From positions 689,631 through 753,630 of the forward strand of contig NZ_PPED02000002.1 of the NCBI RefSeq assembly GCF_002899825.2: 64,000 nt of DNA, given 5' to 3'. This stretch comes from Chryseobacterium phosphatilyticum (lineage in GTDB: Bacteria; Bacteroidota; Bacteroidia; Flavobacteriales; Weeksellaceae). The notes under the pieces were generated by a model that was not told the origin of the DNA, ran no database searches, and saw only the letters and a program-made list of their open reading frames with translations. Position 1 is the first letter of the stretch; every line of letters starts with the position of its first letter. The position numbers and the translations under genes were made by a program. Shown here in pieces: positions 43,737-51,942 of the stretch.

Positions 43737-44900
43737 TTGGGAAAGAGAAAGTCATTGTTACTATTTGCAGATTATTTTGATGCAACAACAGCAACACGAA
43801 GAGTTGTAAATGCCTTAAATGAAAATTTTGATGAATTGGAATTCGTTTATTGGGCCAGACTAGGATATGAGAGAGATGTTAATGAAGCAATTTTCAAAAA
43901 TATTCCTAAAAAAGTATACAAAGAAACAGCACCTCCGCGAAGTCTTGGCGTACTGGTTCAGTTCGTTAAATATCAGATTTGGTTATTAAAAACGTTATTA
44001 CAGAAAAGACCTAATCTGGTTATTGCTTTTACTTTTTATACGATATTTCCTGCATTATTTTACCGTTTATTTATAAACAGGAAATCTAAGGTTATATACG
44101 ATCCGCGAGATTATGTGGCGGTTTCATACCGTGTGAATATTGTTATAGCTTCAGTTATCAGATTTTTAGATAATTTATGTATGAAATTTGCAGACTTTGT
44201 TATTTTTCCGGATAAACAATATTTTTCCCATTACGGAATGTTTAGTCTGTCCGAAGATAAGTATTTTGTTTTACCCAATTCTGCAGAAGATGTATATGAT
44301 CAATTAGAAAATATTGATCTCAAGGCACTCTATAATATCCCAGTTGAAAAACCACTGATTCCTATATTGGGCTATTTTTCTGAAACACGGGGGAAAGATT
44401 TATTATTTAGGGCTATTCAGGATGATAACTTATCTGAGTTTCACTTTGTTTTCGCAGGGGACTTAAGGGACGAAAGTGAAATCAGCTTTTTAAGTAATAA
44501 AAGTAATGTTACATTCTTACCCAAGGTCCCTTATCTTCATGCACTAAAAATGATTCAAAAATCATTAGTTGTTCCTCAGCTTTATGACCCGAAGTTATTA
44601 AACAATGTGTATGCTTTTCCCACTAAGTATTTTGACTGCTTGATGGTGGGCACACCTATGATCGTGAGCTTAGGGCAAAAAGATGTATGGGAAGAAATAA
44701 AACAACATAATTTCGGTTTTGGTATAGAATATGATGATTATGATAGCTTTGTGAACATATTAAAAAAATTATCGACAAAAGAAATTGTAATTGATGAGAA
44801 ACGTCTTAGAACATTCTTTTTGAAGAATTATAATTACAACCTGTATAAGCTAAAATTAGCAAATGTATATAAAGATATGTATGATAATATCCGTCTATGA
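43737..44900 (+). CDS. Glycosyltransferase family 4-like protein
   Basis: A 387-residue soluble GT-B protein. N-terminal half KVIYDPRDYVAVSYRVNIV and ILGYFSETRGKDLLFRAIQ, then a glycan-donor region with VFAGDLRDESEI and LHALKMIQKSLVVPQLYD, then AFPTKYFDCLMVGTPMIVS fit GT4. It would add one sugar of the repeat unit. The start is a TTG at 43737, 140 bp after the T9SS cargo gene; no ATG is available near it. Sugar specificity is unknown. Confidence 0.78.
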   Translation: MGKRKSLLLFADYFDATTATRRVVNALNENFDELEFVYWARLGYERDVNEAIFKNIPKKVYKETAPPRSLGVLVQFVKYQIWLLKTLLQKRPNLVIAFTFYTIFPALFYRLFINRKSKVIYDPRDYVAVSYRVNIVIASVIRFLDNLCMKFADFVIFPDKQYFSHYGMFSLSEDKYFVLPNSAEDVYDQLENIDLKALYNIPVEKPLIPILGYFSETRGKDLLFRAIQDDNLSEFHFVFAGDLRDESEISFLSNKSNVTFLPKVPYLHALKMIQKSLVVPQLYDPKLLNNVYAFPTKYFDCLMVGTPMIVSLGQKDVWEEIKQHNFGFGIEYDDYDSFVNILKKLSTKEIVIDEKRLRTFFLKNYNYNLYKLKLANVYKDMYDNIRL

Positions 44901-44975
44901 TTTTTGAAAATAAAAAAGCAGAAAAACTTACAAATTGATCAAAAAAATTTAATAGAGATAGTTCTAATAATTATT

Positions 44976-44983
44976 TAACTTTG
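44976..44983 (+). promoter_or_regulatory. Candidate internal -7 box (TAACTTTG) before wbpG
   Basis: An exact TAnnTTTG match 17 bp before the wbpG ATG in a 100-bp AT-rich gap, the likely internal promoter for the amidino module. No -33 TTG at proper spacing. Confidence 0.5.
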
Positions 44984-45000
44984 CAATTAAAATTCATAAA

Positions 45001-46146
45001 ATGAGTGAAAATAGAAATCCACAAGTTTGCGTAAATTGTATCATGGATACTACAGACGAGACCATTATATTTGATGAAAAAGGGGTATGCGATTATTGTG
45101 GAAATTATTATAATAATATTTTACCAAACTGGCACCCTAATGAACAAGGGGAACAGGAAATCCAAAAGGTAATCGATAAAATAAAAGCTGAAGGTAAAGG
45201 AAAAGACTATGATTGTATCATTGGTATTTCCGGAGGTTTAGATAGTTCATATCTTGTCTATTTAGCAGTTGAAAAATGGGGTTTAAGACCGATGCTTTAT
45301 CACGTAGACGCAGGTTGGAATTCCGATGTTTCTACTAATAATATTAAGAATCTTGTTGACGGTTTGGGATTAGATCTTTATACAGATGTAATCAATTGGG
45401 AAGAAATGAAAGACCTTCAGAGAGCTTTTATCAAATCTCAGGTGCCAGATATTGATACTCCTCAGGATCTTGTGTTTTTCTCATCACTTTACAATTATTG
45501 TGCTAAAAACGGGATAAAATATATCTTGACTGGAGGTAACTTCTCAACCGAATGTGTAAGAGAACCTCTTCATTGGGGAGCTTACTATCAAACAGATATG
45601 AAATATGTAAATGATATTCATAAAAAATTTGGAGAAAGAAAACTAAAAACATTCCCTAGATGTGATATATTCAAATATAAAATCCAATATAGATTGATCA
45701 ATGGTGTAAGAGTTGTAAAACCTCTTGATCATACAAGATTCATTAAAAAAGAAGCTGAAGATTTGTTAGAAGAAAAATTCGGATGGCAGAGATATCAGCA
45801 TAAACACCATGAATCAAGATTTACAAGATTCTATGAAGCATTCTGGCTACCTAGAAAATTTGGATTTGATAAAAGAAAAAACCACTTGTCAAGTTTGGTT
45901 CTTACAGGACAATTAACAAGAGAGGCAGCATTGGATAGAGTGTCAAGATCAGAACTACCTGAAGATGAATTAATGAAAGAGTTTGAATATGTAGCAAAAA
46001 AACTTGATTTTACAGTTGATGAACTTTGGGGGTATTTTAACGGTCCAAACAAAACATTTAAAGACTATAAAAATAATTACAAACTGATTCAGTTGGGAAC
46101 CAAAATAATGCAAATATTAGGCTTGGAAAAAAGAGCATTTAAATAA
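45001..46146 (+). CDS. wbpG: N-acetyl sugar amidotransferase (WbpG-like)
   Basis: A 381-residue ATP-dependent enzyme of the PP-loop superfamily that turns an N-acetyl group of a sugar into an acetamidino group. A zinc-ribbon (Cys10, Cys13, Cys30, Cys33) comes first, then the PP-loop SGGLDSS at residues 77-83, then TGGNFSTECVREP and the C-terminal KKHHESRFTRFYEAFWLP-like block typical of the family. It needs ammonia, supplied in P. aeruginosa by HisH2 and HisF2, and the two genes that follow are exactly those. Probable substrate: the diacetamido uronic acid made by WbpB/E/D. Confidence 0.88.
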   Translation: MSENRNPQVCVNCIMDTTDETIIFDEKGVCDYCGNYYNNILPNWHPNEQGEQEIQKVIDKIKAEGKGKDYDCIIGISGGLDSSYLVYLAVEKWGLRPMLYHVDAGWNSDVSTNNIKNLVDGLGLDLYTDVINWEEMKDLQRAFIKSQVPDIDTPQDLVFFSSLYNYCAKNGIKYILTGGNFSTECVREPLHWGAYYQTDMKYVNDIHKKFGERKLKTFPRCDIFKYKIQYRLINGVRVVKPLDHTRFIKKEAEDLLEEKFGWQRYQHKHHESRFTRFYEAFWLPRKFGFDKRKNHLSSLVLTGQLTREAALDRVSRSELPEDELMKEFEYVAKKLDFTVDELWGYFNGPNKTFKDYKNNYKLIQLGTKIMQILGLEKRAFK

Positions 46147-46150
46147 TAAT

Positions 46151-46768
46151 ATGGTTACAATCATTGATTATGGCGTTGGAAATATTAACGCCTTTTTGAA
46201 TATATATAAACAACTTAATATTCCGGCAAGTACAGCAAAAACAGTTGAAGATCTTAATGATGCAACTAAACTTATTCTTCCAGGGGTAGGACATTTTGAT
46301 TATGCTATGCAGAGATTCACTGATTCAGGAATGAAAGATACAGTGAATGACCTGGTTATTAATAAAAAGATTCCTGTAGTAGGAGTTTGCGTAGGAATGC
46401 AAATGATGGCTAAAGGCAGTGATGAGGGAAATCTTCCTGGATTGGGATGGATAGATGCCTATGTTCACAAATTTGATGTCTCGCAGGTTTCTGCCAAATT
46501 ACCATTGCCTCATATGGGATGGAATGATATTAAGATTGTGCAAGAAACTCCGCTTTTGAAAGATTTGGAAATTGATCCCAGATATTATTTTTTGCACAGT
46601 TATTATTTCAAATGTAATAATGAAAATGATTCTATTGCAGAAACAAATTATGGAATCAACTTTACAAGTGCTGTCAATCATGACAATATTTTTGGAGCGC
46701 AATTCCATCCGGAAAAAAGCCACCATTTTGGAATTCAATTATTAAAGAACTTTGCAGAAAAATGTTAA
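46151..46768 (+). CDS. hisH: Glutaminase subunit, HisH paralogue (HisH2)
   Basis: A 205-residue class I glutamine amidotransferase. The catalytic Cys80 is in GVCVGMQMM and the His186/Glu188 pair in QFHPEKS. Sequence is of the imidazole-glycerol-phosphate synthase glutaminase HisH, but it sits 4 bp after wbpG and overlaps the hisF paralogue by 7 bp, away from any his operon. It should release ammonia from glutamine for WbpG through HisF2, as in P. aeruginosa O5. Confidence 0.88.
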   Translation: MVTIIDYGVGNINAFLNIYKQLNIPASTAKTVEDLNDATKLILPGVGHFDYAMQRFTDSGMKDTVNDLVINKKIPVVGVCVGMQMMAKGSDEGNLPGLGWIDAYVHKFDVSQVSAKLPLPHMGWNDIKIVQETPLLKDLEIDPRYYFLHSYYFKCNNENDSIAETNYGINFTSAVNHDNIFGAQFHPEKSHHFGIQLLKNFAEKC

Positions 46769-47532
46769 GACCAAGAATTATACCTTGCCTTTTGGTTCAT
46801 GATAAAGGATTGGTAAAAACCGAGCATTTCAAAAATCCAAGATATTTGGGAGACCCGATGAATGCGGTGAGAATTTTTAATGAAAAGGAAGTTGATGAAC
46901 TTATTATTTTAGATATCGATGCTACCGCAGAAGGAAGAGGACCCGATTTTAAAATGATTGAACATTGGGCTGAAGAATGCAGAATGCCATTGTGCTATGG
47001 AGGAGGAGTAACAACCGTTGAACAAGCCCAAAGAATATTTTCTTTGGGTGTAGAAAAAATAGCATTCAGTGCCGGAGCAATTAATAATCCGGATATTATT
47101 AGAGAAATATCAGAAAAGGTAGGAAGTCAAAGTGTAGTTGTCGTACTGGATGTGAAAAAGAAATTATTTGGAGGATATGAAGTATACACACACAATGGGA
47201 AAAAATCTACAGGAAAATCACCCTTTGAACTTATTAAAAAGTTTGAACAGCTAGGTGCCGGAGAGATTGTTATTAACTCTATTGATAAGGACGGCGAGAT
47301 GAAAGGGTATGATATGAAGCTTATTGAAACTTCGCGAAAAGAAACTACATTACCACTTACAGCCATTGGCGGTGCTGGTAAAATGGAAGATATAGGTGAA
47401 CTTATAAAAAAATTTGGTATTATTGGTGCCGCAGCTGGTAGTTTATTTGTTTTTAAAGGCAAGTTAAAAGCTGTGTTAATTAACTATCCTAATTTTACAG
47501 ATAAAGAAAGTCTAATTAAAAATTATTTTTAA
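46762..47532 (+). CDS. hisF: HisF paralogue (HisF2), probably an ammonia conduit without cyclase activity
   Basis: A 256-residue TIM-barrel of the HisF family. It keeps VVVVLDVKK (the second catalytic Asp), YGGGVTT, SIDKDGEMKGYD and TAIGGAGK (phosphate loops). The first catalytic acid, Asp11 of T. maritima HisF, is changed: the sequence is PCLLVHD, with Leu at position 11. A cyclase lacking this residue should be poor at imidazole-glycerol-phosphate synthesis, fitting a role only in ammonia delivery to WbpG. Overlaps hisH by 7 bp. Confidence 0.85.
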   Translation: MLRPRIIPCLLVHDKGLVKTEHFKNPRYLGDPMNAVRIFNEKEVDELIILDIDATAEGRGPDFKMIEHWAEECRMPLCYGGGVTTVEQAQRIFSLGVEKIAFSAGAINNPDIIREISEKVGSQSVVVVLDVKKKLFGGYEVYTHNGKKSTGKSPFELIKKFEQLGAGEIVINSIDKDGEMKGYDMKLIETSRKETTLPLTAIGGAGKMEDIGELIKKFGIIGAAAGSLFVFKGKLKAVLINYPNFTDKESLIKNYF

Positions 47533-47535
47533 TTA

Positions 47536-49344
47536 ATGTGCGGTATCGCTGGTTTCATAAATAAAAATTCTATTCCGATATCAGAAGAGTCTTTAAAAAA
47601 AATGACAGATAAATTGTCACATAGAGGCCCTGATGCGGAAGGTTTTTTTATTCATGAAAATATAGGATTAGGTCACAGAAGACTATCCATTATTGATGTC
47701 AGCGAGGCCGCAAATCAACCTTTTACTTGGGAAGATAAACAAGTTCTGGTTTTTAATGGCGCTATATACAACTACTTAGAAATAAGAGAAGAGCTTATAC
47801 AAAATAATTATACCTTTAAAACAAATTCAGATACAGAGGTTTTAATTGCTGCTTATCATTTTTGGGGGAGAGATTGTGTACAGAAATTCAATGGAATGTG
47901 GGCTTTTGCTATCTTTGATCCTAGAAACAATACATTATTTTGTTCAAGAGATCGATTTGGAGTAAAACCATTCTATTATTATGTAGATGATCAAAAATTC
48001 CTCTTCGCATCTGAAATAAAGCCCATATTAGAAATTGAAAAAGTTGAAAAAGTTAATCTTCAGATTCTTTTACAATATTTGATTTTTAGCATGCCATACG
48101 AAACCGGCGAAACATTCTTTGACCAAATACTAAAGTTACCAGGATCTCATAATCTTGTATATGATTTAACTACGAATACATTTGAGATCTATCGATATTA
48201 TGATATCCCATATAAAGAGGAAATCAATCAATTAAATATAGATGAGTCCATTGCCCTTTTTGAAAAAGAATTTGAAAATTCAATAAAGCTAAGACTTCGC
48301 TCTGATGTAAAAATAGGATCAGCCCTAAGCGGTGGGTTGGATAGCTCTTATGTGGTTTCAATAGCTTCCAAAATTCTTAATGAGTCAAAAAAGTGTGATA
48401 ATTTTACAGCTGTCACTGTAGGATCCATGGATGATGATAATGATGAAAGTACATTAGCCAAAGTCATTACTGATACACTGAAAGTTAACCACGATATTGT
48501 AACCCCTAAATCAGATGAGTTTGAGGATACATTTGAAGAAGTGATCATGAAACATGAAGAACCTTTTGGTGGTATTTCCGTTTATATGCAGAAATTTTTA
48601 ATGAAAGAAGCAAATAAATTGGGAATTAAAGTGTTTTTAGGAGGGCAAGGAGCTGATGAAGTACTGTTGGGATATAGTAAATATACTGCAGGATATTTAA
48701 GAAGCCATAGCTTATTTGGCAAAATCAAATTTTTGAAGAATGTAAGAAGCCACTATAATATTTCAATGATGAAAGCTATAGCAATTTATTTGTGTTATTC
48801 AAATACTTTTGTCAATAAGCTTTTTTTTAGAATAAATGGCAGAATATTAAAAGACAAATATTATAATACAATAGATTTTTCTAAAGCTCAAAATCTTACA
48901 AAATCATATAAAAATATATTCGAGCTTCAGAAACACGAAATATTTTATAGTCATTTACCAGAACTTTTAAAATGGGAAGACAAAAACTCGATGGCCTATT
49001 CTGTGGAATCAAGACTGCCTTTTTTAGATTATAAATTAATTGAATTATGTCTTTCCATTAATAATAATTATAAGATAGGAGAAGGATGGTCAAAATATAT
49101 TCTTAGAAAGAATCTAGAGAAAGTTTTACCAGATGAAATTGTTTATAACAAAAGGAAAATTGGGTTTGAACCCCCAATAAAATATTGGTGGCCCAGATCC
49201 GAAGAGATTTTAGAAACGATTAATAATTCTAAAATTATCAAGGAAATTTCTAAAAAGAAATTTAGTTTTATAGCTGATAGAGAGTTGGAATGGAGACTGT
49301 ATAATATTGCAGTTTGGGAAAAACTCTATAACATTAAAATGTAA
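47536..49344 (+). CDS. AsnB-type glutamine amidotransferase (asparagine synthase family)
   Basis: A 602-residue protein with an N-terminal class II glutaminase domain (nucleophile Cys2 in MCGIAGF, then LSHRGPDAEGFF, FNGAIYNYLEIRE) and a C-terminal synthetase domain with the ATP PP-loop SALSGGLDSSYVV. In a polysaccharide locus, AsnB-type proteins such as WbpS are thought to amidate uronic-acid carboxylates to uronamides. True asparagine synthesis is less likely given the position, 4 bp after hisF. The acceptor needs testing. Confidence 0.85.
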   Translation: MCGIAGFINKNSIPISEESLKKMTDKLSHRGPDAEGFFIHENIGLGHRRLSIIDVSEAANQPFTWEDKQVLVFNGAIYNYLEIREELIQNNYTFKTNSDTEVLIAAYHFWGRDCVQKFNGMWAFAIFDPRNNTLFCSRDRFGVKPFYYYVDDQKFLFASEIKPILEIEKVEKVNLQILLQYLIFSMPYETGETFFDQILKLPGSHNLVYDLTTNTFEIYRYYDIPYKEEINQLNIDESIALFEKEFENSIKLRLRSDVKIGSALSGGLDSSYVVSIASKILNESKKCDNFTAVTVGSMDDDNDESTLAKVITDTLKVNHDIVTPKSDEFEDTFEEVIMKHEEPFGGISVYMQKFLMKEANKLGIKVFLGGQGADEVLLGYSKYTAGYLRSHSLFGKIKFLKNVRSHYNISMMKAIAIYLCYSNTFVNKLFFRINGRILKDKYYNTIDFSKAQNLTKSYKNIFELQKHEIFYSHLPELLKWEDKNSMAYSVESRLPFLDYKLIELCLSINNNYKIGEGWSKYILRKNLEKVLPDEIVYNKRKIGFEPPIKYWWPRSEEILETINNSKIIKEISKKKFSFIADRELEWRLYNIAVWEKLYNIKM

Positions 49345-49356
49345 TAATAAACGCAT

Positions 49357-50391
49357 ATGCAGATAAAAGATAAAACACTTCTTATTACAGGAGGAACTGG
49401 TTCATTTGGAACAGCAGTCTTAAGAAAATTTATACACACAGATCACTTTAAAGAGATTCGTATCTTTTCAAGGGATGAGAAGAAGCAAGATGATATGAGA
49501 AATCAATTTAAAAATAATAAATTGAAATTTTATATTGGTGATGTAAGAGATTTTAATAGCATAGAACCTGCAATGAGAGGAGTAGACTACGTTTTTCATG
49601 CAGCGGCTCTCAAACAGGTTCCATCTTGTGAATTTTTTCCAATGCAGGCTGTAAAAACTAATGTAGAAGGCACACAGAATGTTATAGAAGCTGCAGTCAG
49701 AAATAAAGTTAAGAAAGTTATTTGTTTAAGTACAGATAAGGCTGCTTACCCTATCAATGCGATGGGAATTTCCAAAGCAATGATGGAAAAAGTAGCAGTA
49801 GCGGCTTCCAGAAACGTTGAAGAAACCGTAGTTTGTCTTACAAGATATGGTAATGTAATGGCTTCAAGAGGATCTGTTATTCCTTTATTTATCAAACAAA
49901 TCCAGGATGGTGGTGAGATTACGATCACAGATCCTAATATGACACGTTTTTTAATGTCGTTGGAAGAGGCAGTTGACTTGGTATTGTTTGCATTTGAACA
50001 CGGTAATCCAGGAGACTTATTTGTAAACAAAGCTCCAGCAGGAACAATTGGTGATCTGGCTCAGGCGTTGAAAGAAATGTTTAAAGCAGATAATCCTATT
50101 AAAATAATAGGGACAAGACATGGTGAAAAACTGTACGAAACATTATGTACCCGTGAAGAAATGATTAAGGCAGAAGATATGGGAGATTTCTATAGAATCC
50201 CTGCTGATAACAGAGATTTGAACTATGCGCAATATTTTTCTGAAGGAGTGGAGGATATCTCTAAAATAGAAGATTATCATTCTCATAATACCGAACAACA
50301 AGACGTAGAAGGAATGAAAAACTTATTATTAAAACTTCCTTTAATCAGGAAAGAAGTCTTAGGAGAAGATGTAATGCAATATCCCGATTAA
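49357..50391 (+). CDS. capE: UDP-GlcNAc 4,6-dehydratase/5-epimerase (CapE/WbjB/FnlA)
   Basis: A 344-residue SDR enzyme, the first step to UDP-N-acetyl-L-fucosamine. The NAD motif LITGGTGSFGTAVLRKF is at the N-terminus; the active site STDKAAYPINAMGISKAMME has Met in place of Tyr, as in this class. Features such as EIRIFSRDEKKQDDMR and GTRHGEKLYETLCT are diagnostic of CapE/FnlA. It is followed by an FdtA-like cupin and then by CapF, and further on by CapG, so the whole UDP-L-FucNAc path is present. Confidence 0.92.
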   Translation: MQIKDKTLLITGGTGSFGTAVLRKFIHTDHFKEIRIFSRDEKKQDDMRNQFKNNKLKFYIGDVRDFNSIEPAMRGVDYVFHAAALKQVPSCEFFPMQAVKTNVEGTQNVIEAAVRNKVKKVICLSTDKAAYPINAMGISKAMMEKVAVAASRNVEETVVCLTRYGNVMASRGSVIPLFIKQIQDGGEITITDPNMTRFLMSLEEAVDLVLFAFEHGNPGDLFVNKAPAGTIGDLAQALKEMFKADNPIKIIGTRHGEKLYETLCTREEMIKAEDMGDFYRIPADNRDLNYAQYFSEGVEDISKIEDYHSHNTEQQDVEGMKNLLLKLPLIRKEVLGEDVMQYPD

Positions 50392-50397
50392 AAAAAT

Positions 50398-50820
50398 ATG
50401 GATAAACCGACCATTTTTGAAGGTGGAGAATATTCTGATGAAAGGGGAAACCTTTTTTTTAATAATAATTTTGACGCTTCCGAAATTAAAAGAATATACT
50501 GTATAGAAAATGCAGATACGAAATTTATCAGAGGCTGGACTGGTCATAAAATTGAACAACGATGGTTTTCTGCTCTTCAGGGAAGTTTTTTGATAAGATT
50601 AGTAAAAATAGATCACTGGGATGCACCTTCGAAAAATACCGAAATTTTGGAATTTAAACTAAATGCCGGAGGACTGCATATACTTCAGATTCCAAAAGGA
50701 TATGCAAGTGCTATTCAGGCCATAGAAAGTCAATCAAGACTATTGGTAATGGCAGATCATTTTTTAGGCGAGATAAATGATGAATATCGTTTTTCCATAG
50801 ATTATTTTGAAAATTTATAA
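50398..50820 (+). CDS. FdtA/WxcM-like cupin sugar isomerase domain protein
   Basis: A 140-residue single cupin domain: FEGGEYSDERGNLFFNNNF, then IRGWTGHKIEQRWFSALQGSFLIRLVKID, then GLHILQIPKGYASAIQAIE. This resembles the WxcM C-terminal / FdtA family, whose members include sugar 3,4-ketoisomerases acting on nucleotide-linked keto-sugars. Here it is between capE and capF and may act on a keto intermediate or be an epimerase-like accessory. The role is inferred from position only. Confidence 0.65.
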   Translation: MDKPTIFEGGEYSDERGNLFFNNNFDASEIKRIYCIENADTKFIRGWTGHKIEQRWFSALQGSFLIRLVKIDHWDAPSKNTEILEFKLNAGGLHILQIPKGYASAIQAIESQSRLLVMADHFLGEINDEYRFSIDYFENL

Positions 50821-50821
50821 C

Positions 50822-51940
50822 ATGAAAAAAATTGGAATTACAGGTCAGAATGGCTTTGTAGGATCTCATTTATATAATACTCTAGGTCTAAAACCAGAGG
50901 AATTTGAAAGAATTTATTTTGAAAGAGAGTTCTTTGATAATGTAGAGAGATTAGATCATTTTGTAGCGCAGTGTGATGTTATTGTACATTTAGCTGCTAT
51001 GAATCGCCACTCCGATCCTCAGGTTATTTTCGATAACAATATAGATTTAGTCCATAAATTGGTTAGCTCTTTAGACAGAACAGGTTCTAAAGCACATGTG
51101 ATCTTTTCCTCTTCGTCGCAAGAAGAAAAAGACAATTTGTATGGGAAGTCAAAAAGGGAAGGAAGGGAATTTTTCTCAGAATGGGCAGAAAGGTCAGGTG
51201 GAAAATTTACAGGTATGATCATACCAAATGTATTTGGTCCTTTTGGTAAGCCTAATTATAATTCCTTTATCGCCACTTTTTGCCATAAATTAACTCATGG
51301 TGAAGTGCCACATATTGATAATGATGGTGAAGTTAAACTCATCTATGTTGGGGAGCTTGTCCAGGAGATTATTAATCAAATTGAAAAATTAGAAACAAAA
51401 GAACTATATGAAGTTCCATATACTTCTGTAAATAAAGTTTCAGAAGTCCTGGAAAAGCTTAGCAATTATAAAAAGCTGTATTTTGACAATGGAGAAATTC
51501 CCGAGCTTACCTCTACATTTGATTTAAATTTATTCAATACTTTCAGATGTTATTTTGACATTAAAAAGCATTATCCTGTTAAATTCACGCAGCATATCGA
51601 TCCAAGAGGAGCTTTTGTTGAAGTAATTCGTTTAGGGATCGGAGGGCAGTGCTCTTTTTCAACAACTGTTCCTGAAATCACAAGAGGAAATCATTTTCAC
51701 ACTAGAAAAATAGAAAGATTCGCTGTAATAAAAGGGAAAGCTTTAATTCAGTTGAGAAAGATTGATACAGATGAAGTGCTGGATTTTTATTTAGATGGAA
51801 ATGAGCCTGCTTATGTTGATATGCCAATCTGGTATACCCACAATATAAAAAATATCGGAGAAGAGGAGTTGTTTACTATTTTTTGGATTAATGAACCATT
51901 TAATCCCGAAGATGCAGATACCTATTTTCTAAATGTATAA
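50822..51940 (+). CDS. capF: Capsular polysaccharide enzyme CapF (bifunctional epimerase/reductase with cupin)
   Basis: A 372-residue protein with an N-terminal SDR domain (ITGQNGFVGSHLYNTLG) and a C-terminal cupin (GQCSFSTTVPEITRGNHFHTRKIERFAVIKG, with HFHTRK zinc ligands). This is CapF/WbjC, the second step in UDP-L-FucNAc synthesis; the cupin epimerises at C3 and the SDR domain reduces C4. The ATG at 50822 is chosen; an upstream ATG at 50807 overlaps the previous gene's end. Confidence 0.9.
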   Translation: MKKIGITGQNGFVGSHLYNTLGLKPEEFERIYFEREFFDNVERLDHFVAQCDVIVHLAAMNRHSDPQVIFDNNIDLVHKLVSSLDRTGSKAHVIFSSSSQEEKDNLYGKSKREGREFFSEWAERSGGKFTGMIIPNVFGPFGKPNYNSFIATFCHKLTHGEVPHIDNDGEVKLIYVGELVQEIINQIEKLETKELYEVPYTSVNKVSEVLEKLSNYKKLYFDNGEIPELTSTFDLNLFNTFRCYFDIKKHYPVKFTQHIDPRGAFVEVIRLGIGGQCSFSTTVPEITRGNHFHTRKIERFAVIKGKALIQLRKIDTDEVLDFYLDGNEPAYVDMPIWYTHNIKNIGEEELFTIFWINEPFNPEDADTYFLNV

Positions 51941-51942
51941 GC

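Noticed and set aside
46151-47532. hisH and hisF as part of a histidine operon
   Set aside because: No other his gene is near; they follow wbpG and HisF lacks Asp11, so the amidino role is more likely.
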